DNA of 64,000 bases from Psychrobacter sp. GP33 (GCF_014119005.1 NZ_JACGYX010000004.1:248001-312000), one strand, 5' to 3'; positions 16,568-26,673 are shown, counted from the first letter of the stretch. The notes: generated by a model from the sequence alone, not told the origin. A program made the numbers and translations.

Positions 16568-18229
16568 ATGCTACTATCTCATCGTGCCCGCCTACTTGAG
16601 CTTTGGCGCATTGCGGCAAGCTATCGAATCGATACTCACTTTCCGCTAGAAGACGCGCCGCAGCTGCAACCATTGGCGCGGCTGATTCGATTGCATCCCG
16701 CAGCTTGGGGCAAAAATCATCAGCCAAATGCGATTAAGTATGCACTTGAAGATATGGGCACGCTATTTTTAAAGCTGGGTCAATTGCTCTCTACCCGCCG
16801 TGACCTCGTTCCTCCTGAAATTATTAACCAATTGGTTCAGCTACAAGACCAAGTCAAACCCTTTCCGGTTGACATTGCCATCACTCAAATCGAAGATACC
16901 AAACATGGTTTAGGTGAATCTATTGCTACGCTTTTTGCCCGTTTTGATAGCAAACCGTTGGCAGCAGCATCCATCGCGCAAGTACATACAGCATCGCTCA
17001 GAGATGGACGCGAAGTAGTGGTAAAGGTGGTGCGCCCTGATATTCGACCCATTATTATTGCAGATTTTGAACTACTGCGGACGATTGCCAATTGGGTATC
17101 GGCACGGGTCGAAGCAGCACGCGCGGTACATATTATTGATATTGTCGAAGATTATCGGCAAGTGATGCTAAATGAGCTGGATCTCACCTTAGAGGCAGAA
17201 AACACCACACAGATGCGTAATAACTTCTTAGGCTCGACGTTGATGTATGTGCCAGAAGTTTATGACGCAGCTAAAAATGTAATGGTAATGGAGCGTATAC
17301 AGGGTGTGCCCATCTCTCAAACTGAGCTTTTTGATACATTAGGTTACGACCGCGCTACATTGGCAGAAAAAGGTCTGACGATATTTTTTACCCAAGTTTT
17401 TCGTGATAACTTTTTTCATGCCGATATGCATCCGGGTAATGTCTTTGTTGAAACGCCGCCCGTCCATACGCTAAATGCTACGATGTCGCCTATAGATTTG
17501 GGTCATGAGCCACGTTACATTGGGCTTGATTGTGCCATTATGGGTACGTTATCTCACAACGATCAGCTGATTGTGGCGCGCATGCTGCTAGCGGTAATGA
17601 ATAATAATTTTACAGCCTTGGTCAATATTGTTAGCCGCGCAGGTTGGATACCACCGAATACGGATAAGCACGCCTTGATGCGTGATATGAGTCGCACTGT
17701 CGCGCCCATGTTGCAAAAATCCATTAACGATATCGACTTTGCTGGCGTATTGATGCAAATACTGGATATCGCACGCCGTCATCATATGACCATTCCACCG
17801 CAGTTGATGCTACTGCTAAAAACCTTAGTGCATGTCGAAGGTTTAGGGCGTGACCTCTACCCTGACCTTGATATTTGGGCGCTTGCCAAACCTATTTTAA
17901 GCAGCTGGGTAAAAGAGCAACTCGACCCGATGCGGAACTTACAACAACTGCGCGATCGGTTACCAGAGCTGTTACTATCTGCCACCGATATTCCAAAATT
18001 ACTTGATAATGGCTTGCAAAGTCTTGCGTCACAAGGTTCGAGGCAAGACAGTCAATTGCGAGAAATACAACAAATTCGTGCTGACATGCTTAATGATCGC
18101 CGTCGTGACTGGATAGCATTAGCAGGCTTTGTGCTGTGTATTGCAATCGCTATGCAAGTGGTCGGTTGGTTATCACCTGTGTTTTATATATTAGCCATAG
18201 TTAGTGTTTTTTGGCGTATCTTAGCCTAA
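16568..18229 (+). CDS. ubiB: Ubiquinone biosynthesis regulatory kinase-like protein UbiB
   Basis: UbiB is an atypical ABC1/ADCK-family kinase-like ATPase needed for ubiquinone synthesis. The 553-residue sequence has the family motif KLGQLLSTRRDLVPPEI. The Ala-rich nucleotide loop is AAASIAQVHTA, followed by VVVKVVRP (catalytic-type Lys). ELDLTLEAEN and FFHADMHPGNVFV follow, with the metal-binding residues GLDCAIMG. Two hydrophobic helices at the C-terminus (about residues 507-550) anchor it to the inner membrane. The gap to ubiJ is 95 bases. The metal motif reads LDCAIMG where many members have IDFGMVG, which is common in UbiB. Confidence 0.95.
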   Translation: MLLSHRARLLELWRIAASYRIDTHFPLEDAPQLQPLARLIRLHPAAWGKNHQPNAIKYALEDMGTLFLKLGQLLSTRRDLVPPEIINQLVQLQDQVKPFPVDIAITQIEDTKHGLGESIATLFARFDSKPLAAASIAQVHTASLRDGREVVVKVVRPDIRPIIIADFELLRTIANWVSARVEAARAVHIIDIVEDYRQVMLNELDLTLEAENTTQMRNNFLGSTLMYVPEVYDAAKNVMVMERIQGVPISQTELFDTLGYDRATLAEKGLTIFFTQVFRDNFFHADMHPGNVFVETPPVHTLNATMSPIDLGHEPRYIGLDCAIMGTLSHNDQLIVARMLLAVMNNNFTALVNIVSRAGWIPPNTDKHALMRDMSRTVAPMLQKSINDIDFAGVLMQILDIARRHHMTIPPQLMLLLKTLVHVEGLGRDLYPDLDIWALAKPILSSWVKEQLDPMRNLQQLRDRLPELLLSATDIPKLLDNGLQSLASQGSRQDSQLREIQQIRADMLNDRRRDWIALAGFVLCIAIAMQVVGWLSPVFYILAIVSVFWRILA

Positions 18230-18282
18230 TATTAAAATCTGTAGAATGCTAGAAATATTAAAGACTGCTCATAATTTAGATA

Positions 18283-18323
18283 AAAAAATGCCCATACTTT
18301 GTTTAAAAGATGGGCGTTTTTTC
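18283..18323. terminator. Bidirectional terminator between ubiB and ruvB
   Basis: GCCCAT (18290-18295) pairs with ATGGGC (18310-18315), extended by the A-run at 18282-18288 and the T-run at 18317-18322. It sits between the convergent ubiB and ruvB genes. Confidence 0.75.
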
Positions 18324-18339
18324 TTAAAAAAATCGGCCA

Positions 18340-19332
18340 TTACATTTGATCAATCGCCATTTGTGTCAGTACCCGTCCGCGCGCAGTTCGCAGTACATAG
18401 CCTTGCTGAATCAAATACGGCTCAATCACATCCTCAAGCGTACCACGATCTTCCGCCATAGCAGCCGCAACCGCTTCAACACCTGCAGGACCGCCATCAA
18501 AACGCTCATGCAATATCTCGATATAACGTCTGTCCAAATGATCCAAACCACGTCTATCGACTGCCAACATATCGAGGGCACTTGCTGCAATCACCCCATT
18601 AATACTGCCATCACCCCTGACCTCCGCGTAATCACGTACACGGCGCAGTAAACGGTTGGCAATCCGCGGTGTACCACGCGCACGGCGCGCAATCTCAACC
18701 GCCCCATCCTCACTCATTGGCACACGCATCAACCTTGCCGCACGGCTAACAATCGTGGTCAAATCAGCAATATTATAAAACTCTAAACGCTGCACAATAC
18801 CAAAGCGATCACGCAATGGCGAGGTTAATAACCCAGCACGCGTGGTAGCAGCAACCAAGGTAAAAGGCGGCAAATCAAGCTTAATCGAGCGTGCCGCAGG
18901 TCCTTCACCAATCATGATATCAAGCTGGAAATCTTCCATAGCAGGATACAGTATTTCTTCAATCACGGGGCTGAGACGATGAATTTCATCAATAAATAGT
19001 ACGTCACCTGCTTCTAGATTAGTGAGCATCGCTGCCAAGTCGCCTGCGCGCTCAAGCACTGGTCCTGATGTTGAGCGCAAATTACCACCCATTTCACGGG
19101 CGATAATATTGGCAAGGGTCGTTTTACCCAACCCCGGAGGACCAAAAATTAAGGTGTGATCAAGCGCCTCATCACGTGCCCGCGCTGCACCAATAAAGAC
19201 TTCCATCTGCTCACGTACCACAGGCTGTCCGATATATTCAGCCAGTAACGCTGGGCGGATATTCGCATCAGGAGCATCACCTACCCCTTCTAGCGGATTA
19301 ATCAAACGGTCTTGGCTCATAGGTTTTATCAT
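18340..19332 (-). CDS. ruvB: Holliday junction branch migration ATPase RuvB
   Basis: RuvB is the AAA+ motor that drives branch migration with RuvA. Walker A is [10 protein letters not shown], Walker B is [10 protein letters not shown], followed by [17 protein letters not shown] (sensor 1 region) and [16 protein letters not shown] (sensor 2). A winged-helix domain ends in [18 protein letters not shown]. The frame remains open to 19386, but those 18 residues are hydrophobic and unlike RuvB. Starts [10 protein letters not shown] (19332) or MSQDRL (19320) fit the family; the former is used here. ruvA is upstream on the same strand, separated by a hairpin at 19431-19458. Confidence 0.97.
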   Translation of the reverse strand: MIKPMSQDRLINPLEGVGDAPDANIRPALLAEYIGQPVVREQMEVFIGAARARDEALDHTLIFGPPGLGKTTLANIIAREMGGNLRSTSGPVLERAGDLAAMLTNLEAGDVLFIDEIHRLSPVIEEILYPAMEDFQLDIMIGEGPAARSIKLDLPPFTLVAATTRAGLLTSPLRDRFGIVQRLEFYNIADLTTIVSRAARLMRVPMSEDGAVEIARRARGTPRIANRLLRRVRDYAEVRGDGSINGVIAASALDMLAVDRRGLDHLDRRYIEILHERFDGGPAGVEAVAAAMAEDRGTLEDVIEPYLIQQGYVLRTARGRVLTQMAIDQM

Positions 19333-19430
19333 TATATAGTCAGAGGAAAAATAGGAGAACAGTAATAAACAGCATAACCAAACCATCAGAATAAGTCATG
19401 CAAAAACGCTGAAAAAGAGGCTTCAACATA

Positions 19431-19458
19431 AAAAAAGCGACAACCAGTGTCGCTTGTT
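19431..19458 (-). terminator. Hairpin between ruvA and ruvB
   Basis: AAGCGACA (19435-19442) and TGTCGCTT (19448-19455) form a perfect stem. On the minus strand it is followed by TTTTTTT, so it can terminate or attenuate transcription from ruvA before ruvB, which is unusual for genes that act together. Confidence 0.75.
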
Positions 19459-19519
19459 CATTAATAAGATAATAGTTTGATGGTAAAAGACTTTATAGGT
19501 TTATAAAAAATAAAGACAA

Positions 19520-20140
19520 TTAAAATCCAGACAGCTGTTGCAACGTTGCTTTTAGTAAGCCTTGCGTATCTTCAAAAATATCGCCGTTACTTTTCGCCGC
19601 TTTTATCGCCAGTTGCGCCTCTTTTTCTTTATAGCCCAAGCTCATTAGTGCGCCTTCTACTTCAGCGATGATGCTACCTTCGTGCGACACTTGCACCGAT
19701 TGCGGGATATATTCTAAGTGACCGCTATCAACTTCGATATTTTTTAGCTTGTCTTTTAGCTCAATTAATAAGCGTTGCGCTGTTTTTTTACCAATACCCG
19801 GAATACGCATAAGAGCCGTTTCTGAATCTTGCTCAACATGCATTTTTAGCTCAGCTGCGGACATCGCCGACAACATTGCTAGTGCCATTTTTGCCCCGAC
19901 ACCGTTAATTTTAATCAGTTGCCGAAACACATCACGCTCTTTACGGTCGATAAAACCAAACAGCAATTGCGCATCTTCACGCACATGAAAATGCGTCCAG
20001 ATACTCGCTTGCTGATGCAGATGCAACTGGCAAAATGACGGTAATGGTAGCTCAATATCATAGCCCACGCCAGAGGTAGTCATGATGCACGCCGTTGGTG
20101 CCATCAAATACTGCACCTGCCCGGTAATCAATCCGATCAT
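19520..20140 (-). CDS. ruvA: Holliday junction branch migration protein RuvA
   Basis: RuvA binds Holliday junctions as a tetramer and loads RuvB. The 206-residue protein starts MIGLITGQVQYL and has an OB-fold N-terminus, helix-hairpin-helix motifs INGVGAKMALAML and IPGIGKKTAQRLLIEL, and a C-terminal UBA-like RuvB-binding domain (LMSLGYKEKEAQLAIKA). ATG 20138-20140 follows AGGAAAAGGT. ruvC is not next to it but at 36042, in the same window. Confidence 0.97.
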   Translation of the reverse strand: MIGLITGQVQYLMAPTACIMTTSGVGYDIELPLPSFCQLHLHQQASIWTHFHVREDAQLLFGFIDRKERDVFRQLIKINGVGAKMALAMLSAMSAAELKMHVEQDSETALMRIPGIGKKTAQRLLIELKDKLKNIEVDSGHLEYIPQSVQVSHEGSIIAEVEGALMSLGYKEKEAQLAIKAAKSNGDIFEDTQGLLKATLQQLSGF

Positions 20141-20235
20141 AACCTTTTCCTATTAACATCAACTATTTGTGATTAATCATGGCATAAAATGAGCTACTAT
20201 ATCATTATTCAATATAATCACTTAACCCCATTCAT

Positions 20236-21273
20236 TTACGCGTAAAAATCTACCATGCTTTCCAGACTAATCGGACGGATTTTATCCGCTTGACCAGCTG
20301 AACCAAAGGCTTCAAAACGATCCATACAAATAGCTGACATCGCAACCATAGAAGCTTTGAAGTATTTACGGGGATCAAATTCACTAGGATTTTCGGCAAG
20401 GAATTTACGGATAGCGCCAGTTGATGCGAGACGTAAATCGGTATCAATATTGACTTTACGCACACCATGTTTAATCGCTTCAACGATTTGTTCAACGGGC
20501 ACGCCATACGTTTCGCCAATATTACCGCCATTTTCATTGATAACTTTTAGCCACTCTTGCGGTACAGACGACGAGCCATGCATCACTAGATGCGTATTAG
20601 GAATACGCGCATGAATCTCTTTAACCCGTTCAATGGATAAGATATCGCCAGTCGGTGGACGGGTAAATTTGTACGCGCCATGACTGGTGCCAATAGCGAT
20701 GGCTAACGCATCAACGTTGGTGTCTTTGACAAACTGCTCTGCTTCATCCGCACTGGTTAATAACTGTTCGTGATCAAGTATGCCTTCTGCGCCAGAACCA
20801 TCTTCTTCACCAGCCATACCCGTCTCAAGGCTACCCAAACAGCCAATCTCGCCTTCAACAGACACACCGCAGGCATGGGCAAGTTTCACTACTTCACGAG
20901 TGACGCTGGCATTGTATTCATAATCCATTGGCGTTTTGCCATCTTCTCCTAGCGAACCATCCATCATCACCGATGAAAAACCAAGCTGAATTGAACGCTG
21001 ACAAACCGCTGGTGACATGCCATGATCTTGATGCATTACGACTGGGATATGCGGCCATTCTTCAATCGCAGCAGTAATTAAATGCCGTAAAAATGACGCT
21101 CCTGCATAGCCACGTGCGCCTGCACTTGCCTGAACAATCACTGGTGAATTGCACGCATCTGCTGCCATCATGATTGCCCGCATTTGCTCTAAGTTATTCA
21201 CATTATAAGCTGGAACACCGTAGCTATGTTCAGCAGCGTGGTCTAAAAGTTGACGCAAGGAGATTAAAGCCAT
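20236..21273 (-). CDS. fba: Class II fructose-bisphosphate aldolase
   Basis: This 345-residue zinc enzyme interconverts fructose 1,6-bisphosphate with glyceraldehyde 3-phosphate and dihydroxyacetone phosphate. It has [11 protein letters not shown] (first zinc His), [30 protein letters not shown] and [10 protein letters not shown] (zinc His residues), and [11 protein letters not shown]. The length and the DE/GS pattern fit the class IIB (Calvin-type, CbbA-like) subtype used in glycolysis and gluconeogenesis by many proteobacteria. It starts with ATG 21271-21273, preceded by AGAGAATG. pgk is two genes upstream on the same strand. Confidence 0.95.
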   Translation of the reverse strand: MALISLRQLLDHAAEHSYGVPAYNVNNLEQMRAIMMAADACNSPVIVQASAGARGYAGASFLRHLITAAIEEWPHIPVVMHQDHGMSPAVCQRSIQLGFSSVMMDGSLGEDGKTPMDYEYNASVTREVVKLAHACGVSVEGEIGCLGSLETGMAGEEDGSGAEGILDHEQLLTSADEAEQFVKDTNVDALAIAIGTSHGAYKFTRPPTGDILSIERVKEIHARIPNTHLVMHGSSSVPQEWLKVINENGGNIGETYGVPVEQIVEAIKHGVRKVNIDTDLRLASTGAIRKFLAENPSEFDPRKYFKASMVAMSAICMDRFEAFGSAGQADKIRPISLESMVDFYA

Positions 21274-21709
21274 AACACATTCTCTAATTAAGGTTTAAAA
21301 ATGGTGACATGCTGAGGTAAAGGGTTGGAAATCGTACGACATGAACAAACGGGTGTCATAAAAATTAAGCAGTAAGCCCGCAAAATGTCCAATATTAAGC
21401 ATGTACTATCACCCTTTATTCTCAAGCGCATATTATAGCAAAATTTATCCACGTCTCGCAGAGGTTAGCGCAGTATTTATCTGTTCAACAGATTTTCTAT
21501 CTATTTTTAATGACTTGTGAACATTCATATCTCATTCATATAGCGCAACCAAATGTCCGTATAAATTTTACATAAAAAAGCCTTGATAGGTATCAAGGCT
21601 TTTTTGATAGTGCAAGAGTCGTTATAATTAAAAAACTGCTATGTAAATGTTTATATAATAGTATCTGATTATAACTTTCTTAGACTATCTAGTACTGACA
21701 TATTAAATA
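21274..21709. other. Upstream region of fba
   Basis: These 436 bases hold the terminator at 21571-21607 and otherwise no gene. A minus-strand TATAAT (plus 21432-21437) could be the -10 of an fba promoter, but I see no matching -35. Confidence 0.35.
21571..21607. terminator. Strong bidirectional terminator after the lipoprotein gene
   Basis: AAAAAGCCTTGATA (21575-21588) and TATCAAGGCTTTTT (21591-21604) form a perfect stem with a two-base loop core. It separates the lipoprotein gene from fba, which therefore needs its own promoter. Confidence 0.9.
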
Positions 21710-22150
21710 CTAGTACTTTTGATCTTCAGAAACGGCTTCTTTTACAGCAGGGTCAGCTTTCAAGTCAGTTGCAGGCTTCGCTGCGGCATCAGCAGCAACG
21801 TTAGATGCGCCATCAGCTACTGCACTGGCACCCTTAGCGACAGCATCAGCAGTACCTTCAACGGCTTTATTAGTACCATCTGCGATTGCTTCACCAGTAT
21901 TCACTACAGCACCTGCAGCAACTGCGCCCGCCGTTTTAGCACCATCAGCAATTTCTGCACCAGTATCTTGAGCAGCTACTTCAGCTTCAGCAGCAGCTTG
22001 TTCAGTATTAGCAGCAATATCATCGCCTGCAGCTTCAGCAGCCGCTTCAACGTTACCCGCATCAGCTTGTTCTTCTGTTTGCTGGCTACATGCAGTGACT
22101 GCAAAAGTTCCAGCAAGGATGCTAGCAAGTAACAAATGACGTTTTAACAT
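21710..22150 (-). CDS. Alanine-rich lipoprotein of unknown function
   Basis: A lipoprotein signal peptide (LLLASILAGTFAVTAC) places the lipidated Cys at residue 21. The mature part is about 125 residues made almost only of Ala, Glu, Asp, Gly, Thr and Val in heptad-like runs (ADGAKTAGAVAAGAVVNTGE, GTADAVAKGASAVADGASN). This resembles small alpha-helical envelope lipoproteins with LEA-like or YtxH-like repeats. It is acidic and probably periplasmic, facing from the inner or outer membrane. The residue after Cys is Ser, so outer-membrane sorting by Lol is expected. It has no recognised enzyme domain. It is located between pgk and fba but ends in its own terminator. Confidence 0.8.
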   Translation of the reverse strand: MLKRHLLLASILAGTFAVTACSQQTEEQADAGNVEAAAEAAGDDIAANTEQAAAEAEVAAQDTGAEIADGAKTAGAVAAGAVVNTGEAIADGTNKAVEGTADAVAKGASAVADGASNVAADAAAKPATDLKADPAVKEAVSEDQKY

Positions 22151-22417
22151 AATAAACCTCTAGTAAATAATGCATGTCAAATACATGGTGACGCCATTTT
22201 ATAGTCAGCAAATACGACATGCAATAACAATTTTCAGTATATTAACAATATAATAACTGCTCAATAATCGTGGTCAAAATTCATTACTATAATTCAGCTC
22301 GCTAAAATATTTATCCAATTAGATTAGCGCTACTGTATCGTTTTCTAATACTCGCAAGATTTTGACAACCTGTTAGACTACCTTAGTCAATAAACAGTTG
22401 TTGTACAAATCATGTTA

Positions 22418-23632
22418 CTAGGCAGGCATTTGCAGCGCTGCTACGGCAGGTAAAGTCTTGCCTTCAACAAACTCTAAGAACGCGCCACCACCTGTTGACA
22501 TGTAGCTGACACCTTCGGCAACTTGGTATTTATCAATAGCTGCAAGCGTATCGCCACCGCCAGCAATTGAAAAACCAGCGCTCTGCTGTACGGCTCTGGC
22601 TAAAATCTCAGTACCTGCGCCAAAGGCATCGACTTCAAACACCCCAACTGGACCATTCCATAAAATAGTTTTAGCATTCATAATGGCTTCAGCTAACTTC
22701 TCTGCACTTTGCGGAGCGATATCTAATATCATATCATTATCCCCAATGTCGCTAACGGCTTTTACCGTTGCCGTGGCAGCTTGTAAAGAACCAATAAAAT
22801 CATCAAAATCAATCTCTTTTTTATCAGCAACAACCACATATTCAGGCAGTAAAATCTCGGTTTTTTGCATGATGTCACGCGCGGTATCCACTAAGTCAGC
22901 TTCATACAATGATGCACCAACACTATGACCTTTTGCCGCTAAGAAAGTATTGGCAATGCCGCCACCGACGATAATTTGGCTGCATAGCTCTGCCAAGCTA
23001 TGTAAAACTTCGAGTTTAGTGGATACCTTTGAGCCACCAACGATGGCTAACATCGGTTGCGCTGGTGTGTCCAGTCCTTGCGTCAATGCATCAAGTTCTG
23101 CTGATAATAAAGGTCCTGCGCATACTGTTTTACCAGCAGCACGCATCGCTTGCGTGACTCCTTCGGTAGAGGCTTGTGCCCGATGCGCAGTGCCAAAAGC
23201 ATCCATCACAAACACATCACACAAGTCAGCATAAGCTTTCGCTAAACTTGGCGAGTTTTTCTTCTCCCCAGCGTTAAAACGTACGTTTTCTAGCAGGATA
23301 ACTTCACCTGCTTTCACATTCACACCTGCAGTTAGATAATCACGATTTAAGCTAACCGGCTGCTTAATTTGTGTACCTAATTTATCGGTTAAATAATCGG
23401 CAACAGGCGCAAGCGAATATATTTCTTCAGGACTACCTTCGGTTGGACGACCCAAATGTGAGCAGACAATAACGCCAGCACCCTTTTCTAACGCTAATTT
23501 TATCGTCGGCAAACTGGCTTGTAAACGTGCATCACTTGTCACTTTGCTATCTTTAATAGGCACGTTCAAATCTTCACGAATCAACACGACTTTTTCAGCT
23601 AAATCCAACTCACTCATACGCAAAAAATTCAT
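22418..23632 (-). CDS. pgk: Phosphoglycerate kinase
   Basis: PGK transfers phosphate between 1,3-bisphosphoglycerate and ADP. The 404-residue sequence has the N-terminal substrate motif [23 protein letters not shown]-like [39 protein letters not shown] and the C-terminal ADP-binding region [14 protein letters not shown]-like ([14 protein letters not shown]), WNGPVGVFE and GGGDTLAAI. The length is typical. It starts at ATG 23630-23632. An Ala-rich lipoprotein gene and then fba lie downstream on the same strand, a partial glycolytic cluster. Confidence 0.97.
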   Translation of the reverse strand: MNFLRMSELDLAEKVVLIREDLNVPIKDSKVTSDARLQASLPTIKLALEKGAGVIVCSHLGRPTEGSPEEIYSLAPVADYLTDKLGTQIKQPVSLNRDYLTAGVNVKAGEVILLENVRFNAGEKKNSPSLAKAYADLCDVFVMDAFGTAHRAQASTEGVTQAMRAAGKTVCAGPLLSAELDALTQGLDTPAQPMLAIVGGSKVSTKLEVLHSLAELCSQIIVGGGIANTFLAAKGHSVGASLYEADLVDTARDIMQKTEILLPEYVVVADKKEIDFDDFIGSLQAATATVKAVSDIGDNDMILDIAPQSAEKLAEAIMNAKTILWNGPVGVFEVDAFGAGTEILARAVQQSAGFSIAGGGDTLAAIDKYQVAEGVSYMSTGGGAFLEFVEGKTLPAVAALQMPA

Positions 23633-23972
23633 TCACTACTCCTGATATTAATTAATGATTAAAAAATATGAATTAACAATTATTCGATTTATAAACACTA
23701 TTTGATAGCAAAGGTGCTGTTTATTTACATGACAGCTTCTTTTTAATAGTAATTTCTGCTAATGACTTTAGATAAGGGGTCTAACAAATTTAGGACGTGA
23801 GTGTAGCATAAGGTGAACTTTTCTAAACAGGTCTATCCGATGAAATTTAGCTGTTTATTGACAACGGGTTTTAATATATTAAAAGTTCGATAACATTTCG
23901 TGGTGGCGCGTGGTCTTCATAGCTCTTATGATGAATAGCCGAACAATAACTATAATCTCTGGAGAGAATATC

Positions 23973-24302
23973 ATGAGCATCAACTTAGATACCGCCAAAA
24001 CCAATTTATTGGCTTTAAAAGACGAATATGAAACCCGTATTGATAAAATAGAAGACCATATTCAGCATCCACAAGATGATTTAAATGAGCACTGGGACGA
24101 CCAAGCGATTTCCTACAGCCAAAACGACATGCGCAAAAACTTGCTGATAGAAGCGAAGCAAAGCTTGGTTTATGTTAGAAATGCGCTCAGCCGCATTGAG
24201 AATGGCACTTATAGTGACTGTGAAATCTGTGGTAAAGAGATTGCAGAACAAAGACTAGAAGCGTTGCCGTACGCCACATTATGTATGGAGCATGCTAAAT
24301 AA
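23973..24302 (+). CDS. TraR/DksA family zinc-finger protein
   Basis: The 109-residue protein has an N-terminal coiled coil and a C-terminal zinc finger, CEICGKEI...CMEHAK, like DksA-related proteins that bind in the RNA polymerase secondary channel. It is shorter than DksA (about 150 residues), so it is a relative rather than DksA itself. The finger is C-x2-C followed by C-x2-H instead of four Cys. The frame is open back to 23910, but ATG 23973 has GGAGAG seven bases upstream and starts the conserved part, so this start is used. Confidence 0.85.
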   Translation: MSINLDTAKTNLLALKDEYETRIDKIEDHIQHPQDDLNEHWDDQAISYSQNDMRKNLLIEAKQSLVYVRNALSRIENGTYSDCEICGKEIAEQRLEALPYATLCMEHAK

Positions 24303-24381
24303 ACTTGCTGTTGAGCTAAATTAATATTTTAATCAAATGCTAATTTATAAGATAACTTGTCAAAAGCTAAGCAGGCGTGTG

Positions 24382-25023
24382 CTATGAATGTAGCGCCTGC
24401 TGCCATTGATGACAGCGCTCTGCTATTTTATCCACTGGCAAATCCATAATGTCACCCACTATCGCGATATAAGTTAGTGGTAGCTCTGCTAAGTTTGCTA
24501 TGTTTTCAGCGGTTAAGCCACCAATAATGCAAATATCAATCTCTTGCTGGCAGCCATCAATCAGCTGCTGGCGCGTGATGGTCGCCGCATTTGGCTTGGT
24601 ATGCGATGCAAATACTGCGCCCATTGCCGCATAATCTGCTCCATCATCCTTAGCTTCTTTAACAAGTTCAATATCACCATGACAAGTGCGCCCGATAATT
24701 TGATTGGGCAACAGTCTTTGTTTTGCTGCGCTGATGTCACCATCGCCTTGTCCAAGGTGCACACCTACCCCAAGCTTAGCCGCTAACTCAATATCATCGT
24801 TAATAACAACTTTAATCTGATATTTTTTGGCTAATGCAACAATTTGCGCAGCCTCATGATATAACTTGGCTTGCCCTTGCTGCTCCGCCAATACCTTTTT
24901 GCGCCGAACTTGTAATAACGCAATGACGCCTGTTGCTAAGGCAATTTCCAGCTTAGCATATAGCAAGTCAAACACATCATCGTTGGTCAGTAGATAAAGC
25001 TGCGGTATTAGTGGCTGAGTCAT
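24382..25023 (-). CDS. thiE: Thiamine-phosphate synthase
   Basis: ThiE couples hydroxymethylpyrimidine pyrophosphate and thiazole phosphate to thiamine phosphate. The 213-residue TIM barrel has LLQVRRKK (family QLRxK), VVINDD (family INDR), GVHLGQGD, IGRTCH (family GxSxH), and a C-terminal IGGLTAENI. The exchange of Arg in INDR to Asp and of Ser in GxSxH to Thr-Cys is unusual and could weaken pyrophosphate binding; activity is likely but not certain. ATG 25023 is used, because AAGGA lies seven bases upstream; an upstream ATG at 25047 would add eight residues. No other thi gene or TPP riboswitch is adjacent. Confidence 0.88.
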   Translation of the reverse strand: MTQPLIPQLYLLTNDDVFDLLYAKLEIALATGVIALLQVRRKKVLAEQQGQAKLYHEAAQIVALAKKYQIKVVINDDIELAAKLGVGVHLGQGDGDISAAKQRLLPNQIIGRTCHGDIELVKEAKDDGADYAAMGAVFASHTKPNAATITRQQLIDGCQQEIDICIIGGLTAENIANLAELPLTYIAIVGDIMDLPVDKIAERCHQWQQALHS

Positions 25024-25050
25024 GTTAATCCTTACGCTTTTATACACCCA

Positions 25051-25086
25051 AAAAAAAGAGCCGTTATATGAATAACCGCCCTCTTT
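25051..25086 (-). terminator. Terminator after the D-Ala-D-Ala hydrolase gene
   Basis: On the minus strand AAAGAG and CTCTTT arms (plus 25081-25086 and 25055-25060), with an inner GTTAT/ATAAC pair, precede a run of T (A-run 25051-25057). An asymmetric internal loop is present. Confidence 0.6.
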
Positions 25087-25145
25087 ATATTTATAACTTT
25101 CTAATTTTTATTACTTCTTAATAAAAACCAGAATAACAAGTTACC

Positions 25146-26207
25146 TTAAACGGTACGGCGACTTGATAAACTGTTTAAGATATTCTTAGCATCACCCCAA
25201 CGAGTATCTGAGCTACCAGCACCTAAAATCACGATAATCGCTGGTCGGTTATTGACTTTAGTTTCCATCACCACGCAACGACCGGCTTCATTAATAAAGC
25301 CTGTTTTAGAGATACCAATTGGATAGTTACCTGAACGTACTAGCGAGCTAGTATTACTGGCTTTATAGGTGCGATTGCCACTACTATAGTTAGCAACGTA
25401 GAAATCATAGTCTTTGGTGGTTGAAAAACGACGGATCACATCGTAATTGCCAGCAGCACGTACCATTTTCACTAAGTCATTTGATGACGCAACATTACGT
25501 GCATCAAGACCTGTTGGATCACCGAAGAATGCTGTGGTCATGCCTAGAGATTTGGCTTTATTATTCATTGCACGCATAAAGGCACTATAACCACCCGGAT
25601 AATTACGCGCTAATGTTTTTGCAGCCGGGTTTTCAGATTTCATCAATGCCATAAGTAATATTTCAGCGCGATTCATGCGATCGCCTACTTTTAGACGCGT
25701 ACTCGCACGTTTAGGACCGACGAAATCTTCTGCATCAAAGGTAATCTCTTCACGCATATCAAGATTAGCATCTAGTACTACCATTGCTGTCATGATCTTA
25801 GTGATACTCGCCATAGGACTTGCGGTATTGGCATTTTTTTCATAAATTGTTTCGCCAGTTTCCACATCAATCACCGCCACACTGCGCGAACTGGTGCTGA
25901 TCGGAATCATATCGCTACTGCCAAAGCCGCCTTTATAAATCGTATTGTAAGTATTACGATTGGCGCTGCTATCAGCATTGGTTAAGCTGGTCGTGCCGTA
26001 TCCGTTATCGACCTTTTTAATCGCTGAGCCTTGTGACTTTGACATGATATTGCGAGCTTCAGATAAACTGTTAACCCCGCCCCAGCTTACGCGCGCAACC
26101 GATTCGGTATTACCATTAATGGTCAATGCAGCTTGTGCGGCACTGCCCAAACTCAATGAGATAATGGCAGCAACCAACTGCTGTTTGGTTAATGGTAGAT
26201 TTTTCAT
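25146..26207 (-). CDS. D-alanyl-D-alanine carboxypeptidase/endopeptidase, PbpG-like (S11)
   Basis: This periplasmic low-molecular-mass penicillin-binding protein trims or cleaves peptidoglycan peptides. The signal peptide (about 26 residues, ending GSAAQA) follows the ATG at 26207, which has GGAGGAAG directly upstream; a GTG-like extension further up is less likely. The active-site motifs are SITK (SxxK), SEN (SxN) and KTG in ISKTGFINEAGRC. The PbpG/PBP7 subfamily pattern ASPMASITKIMTAMVVLDA and FGDPTGLDARNVAS are present. About 100 low-complexity residues rich in Ser and Asn precede the catalytic domain. There is no clear C-terminal amphipathic anchor as in DacA. PBP7-type endopeptidase is the better guess. 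Confidence 0.9.
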   Translation of the reverse strand: MKNLPLTKQQLVAAIISLSLGSAAQAALTINGNTESVARVSWGGVNSLSEARNIMSKSQGSAIKKVDNGYGTTSLTNADSSANRNTYNTIYKGGFGSSDMIPISTSSRSVAVIDVETGETIYEKNANTASPMASITKIMTAMVVLDANLDMREEITFDAEDFVGPKRASTRLKVGDRMNRAEILLMALMKSENPAAKTLARNYPGGYSAFMRAMNNKAKSLGMTTAFFGDPTGLDARNVASSNDLVKMVRAAGNYDVIRRFSTTKDYDFYVANYSSGNRTYKASNTSSLVRSGNYPIGISKTGFINEAGRCVVMETKVNNRPAIIVILGAGSSDTRWGDAKNILNSLSSRRTV

Positions 26208-26673
26208 TCTTCCTCCGGCTATTGTTATCACAATATTGTGATACAGGTTGACGTGAGTAACTTACGTAGCGATTGTGGATGCGTTTGTAGGCACTCGTAT
26301 AGAGTTTTTGTACTTTTAGTGTATCATGGATTGCATTCAAGGGTAATCCAATGACGTTATGACATTGAAATTAATCATCTAAATTGAATATTTGCTACAC
26401 TTGCTTTGCTTTTGTGCAATGTTCATTAACATATGAGTCATATTCTCTTTCACTTTGTATTTTAAGCAGTATCTTGGAATCTATATATAAGTGATAATAG
26501 ATGAGATGATATTTTTTCATGTCTTTGAACTCAAGACTTTTCTGATATTCCATATATTCATTTAATATAGATAAGTAGCATTATAAAGTTCAATATCCGC
26601 ATTTTTTTCTTAACTAAAAAAATCGTTAAGACGAAACAATTGTTAAAATAAAACAATTACTAAGAGTTTAACT
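26208..26673. other. Divergent regulatory region between the PbpG-like gene and gacA
   Basis: No gene is seen. Near the gacA side AAACAATTGTT (26634-26644) and AAACAATT (26651-26658) repeat in direct orientation, of unknown meaning. Confidence 0.35.

Noticed and set aside
18246-18651. Plus-strand open frames opposite the end of ruvB
   Set aside because: They start inside the ubiB-ruvB terminator or run antisense to a firmly identified gene.
21719-22132. Plus-strand Cys/Ser-rich open frame opposite the Ala-rich lipoprotein
   Set aside because: It is a compositional shadow of GCN-rich Ala codons read on the other strand.
25024-25145. TPP riboswitch upstream of thiE
   Set aside because: The short gap holds only a terminator hairpin; no THI-box motifs such as CTGAGA with ACCTGATC were seen.
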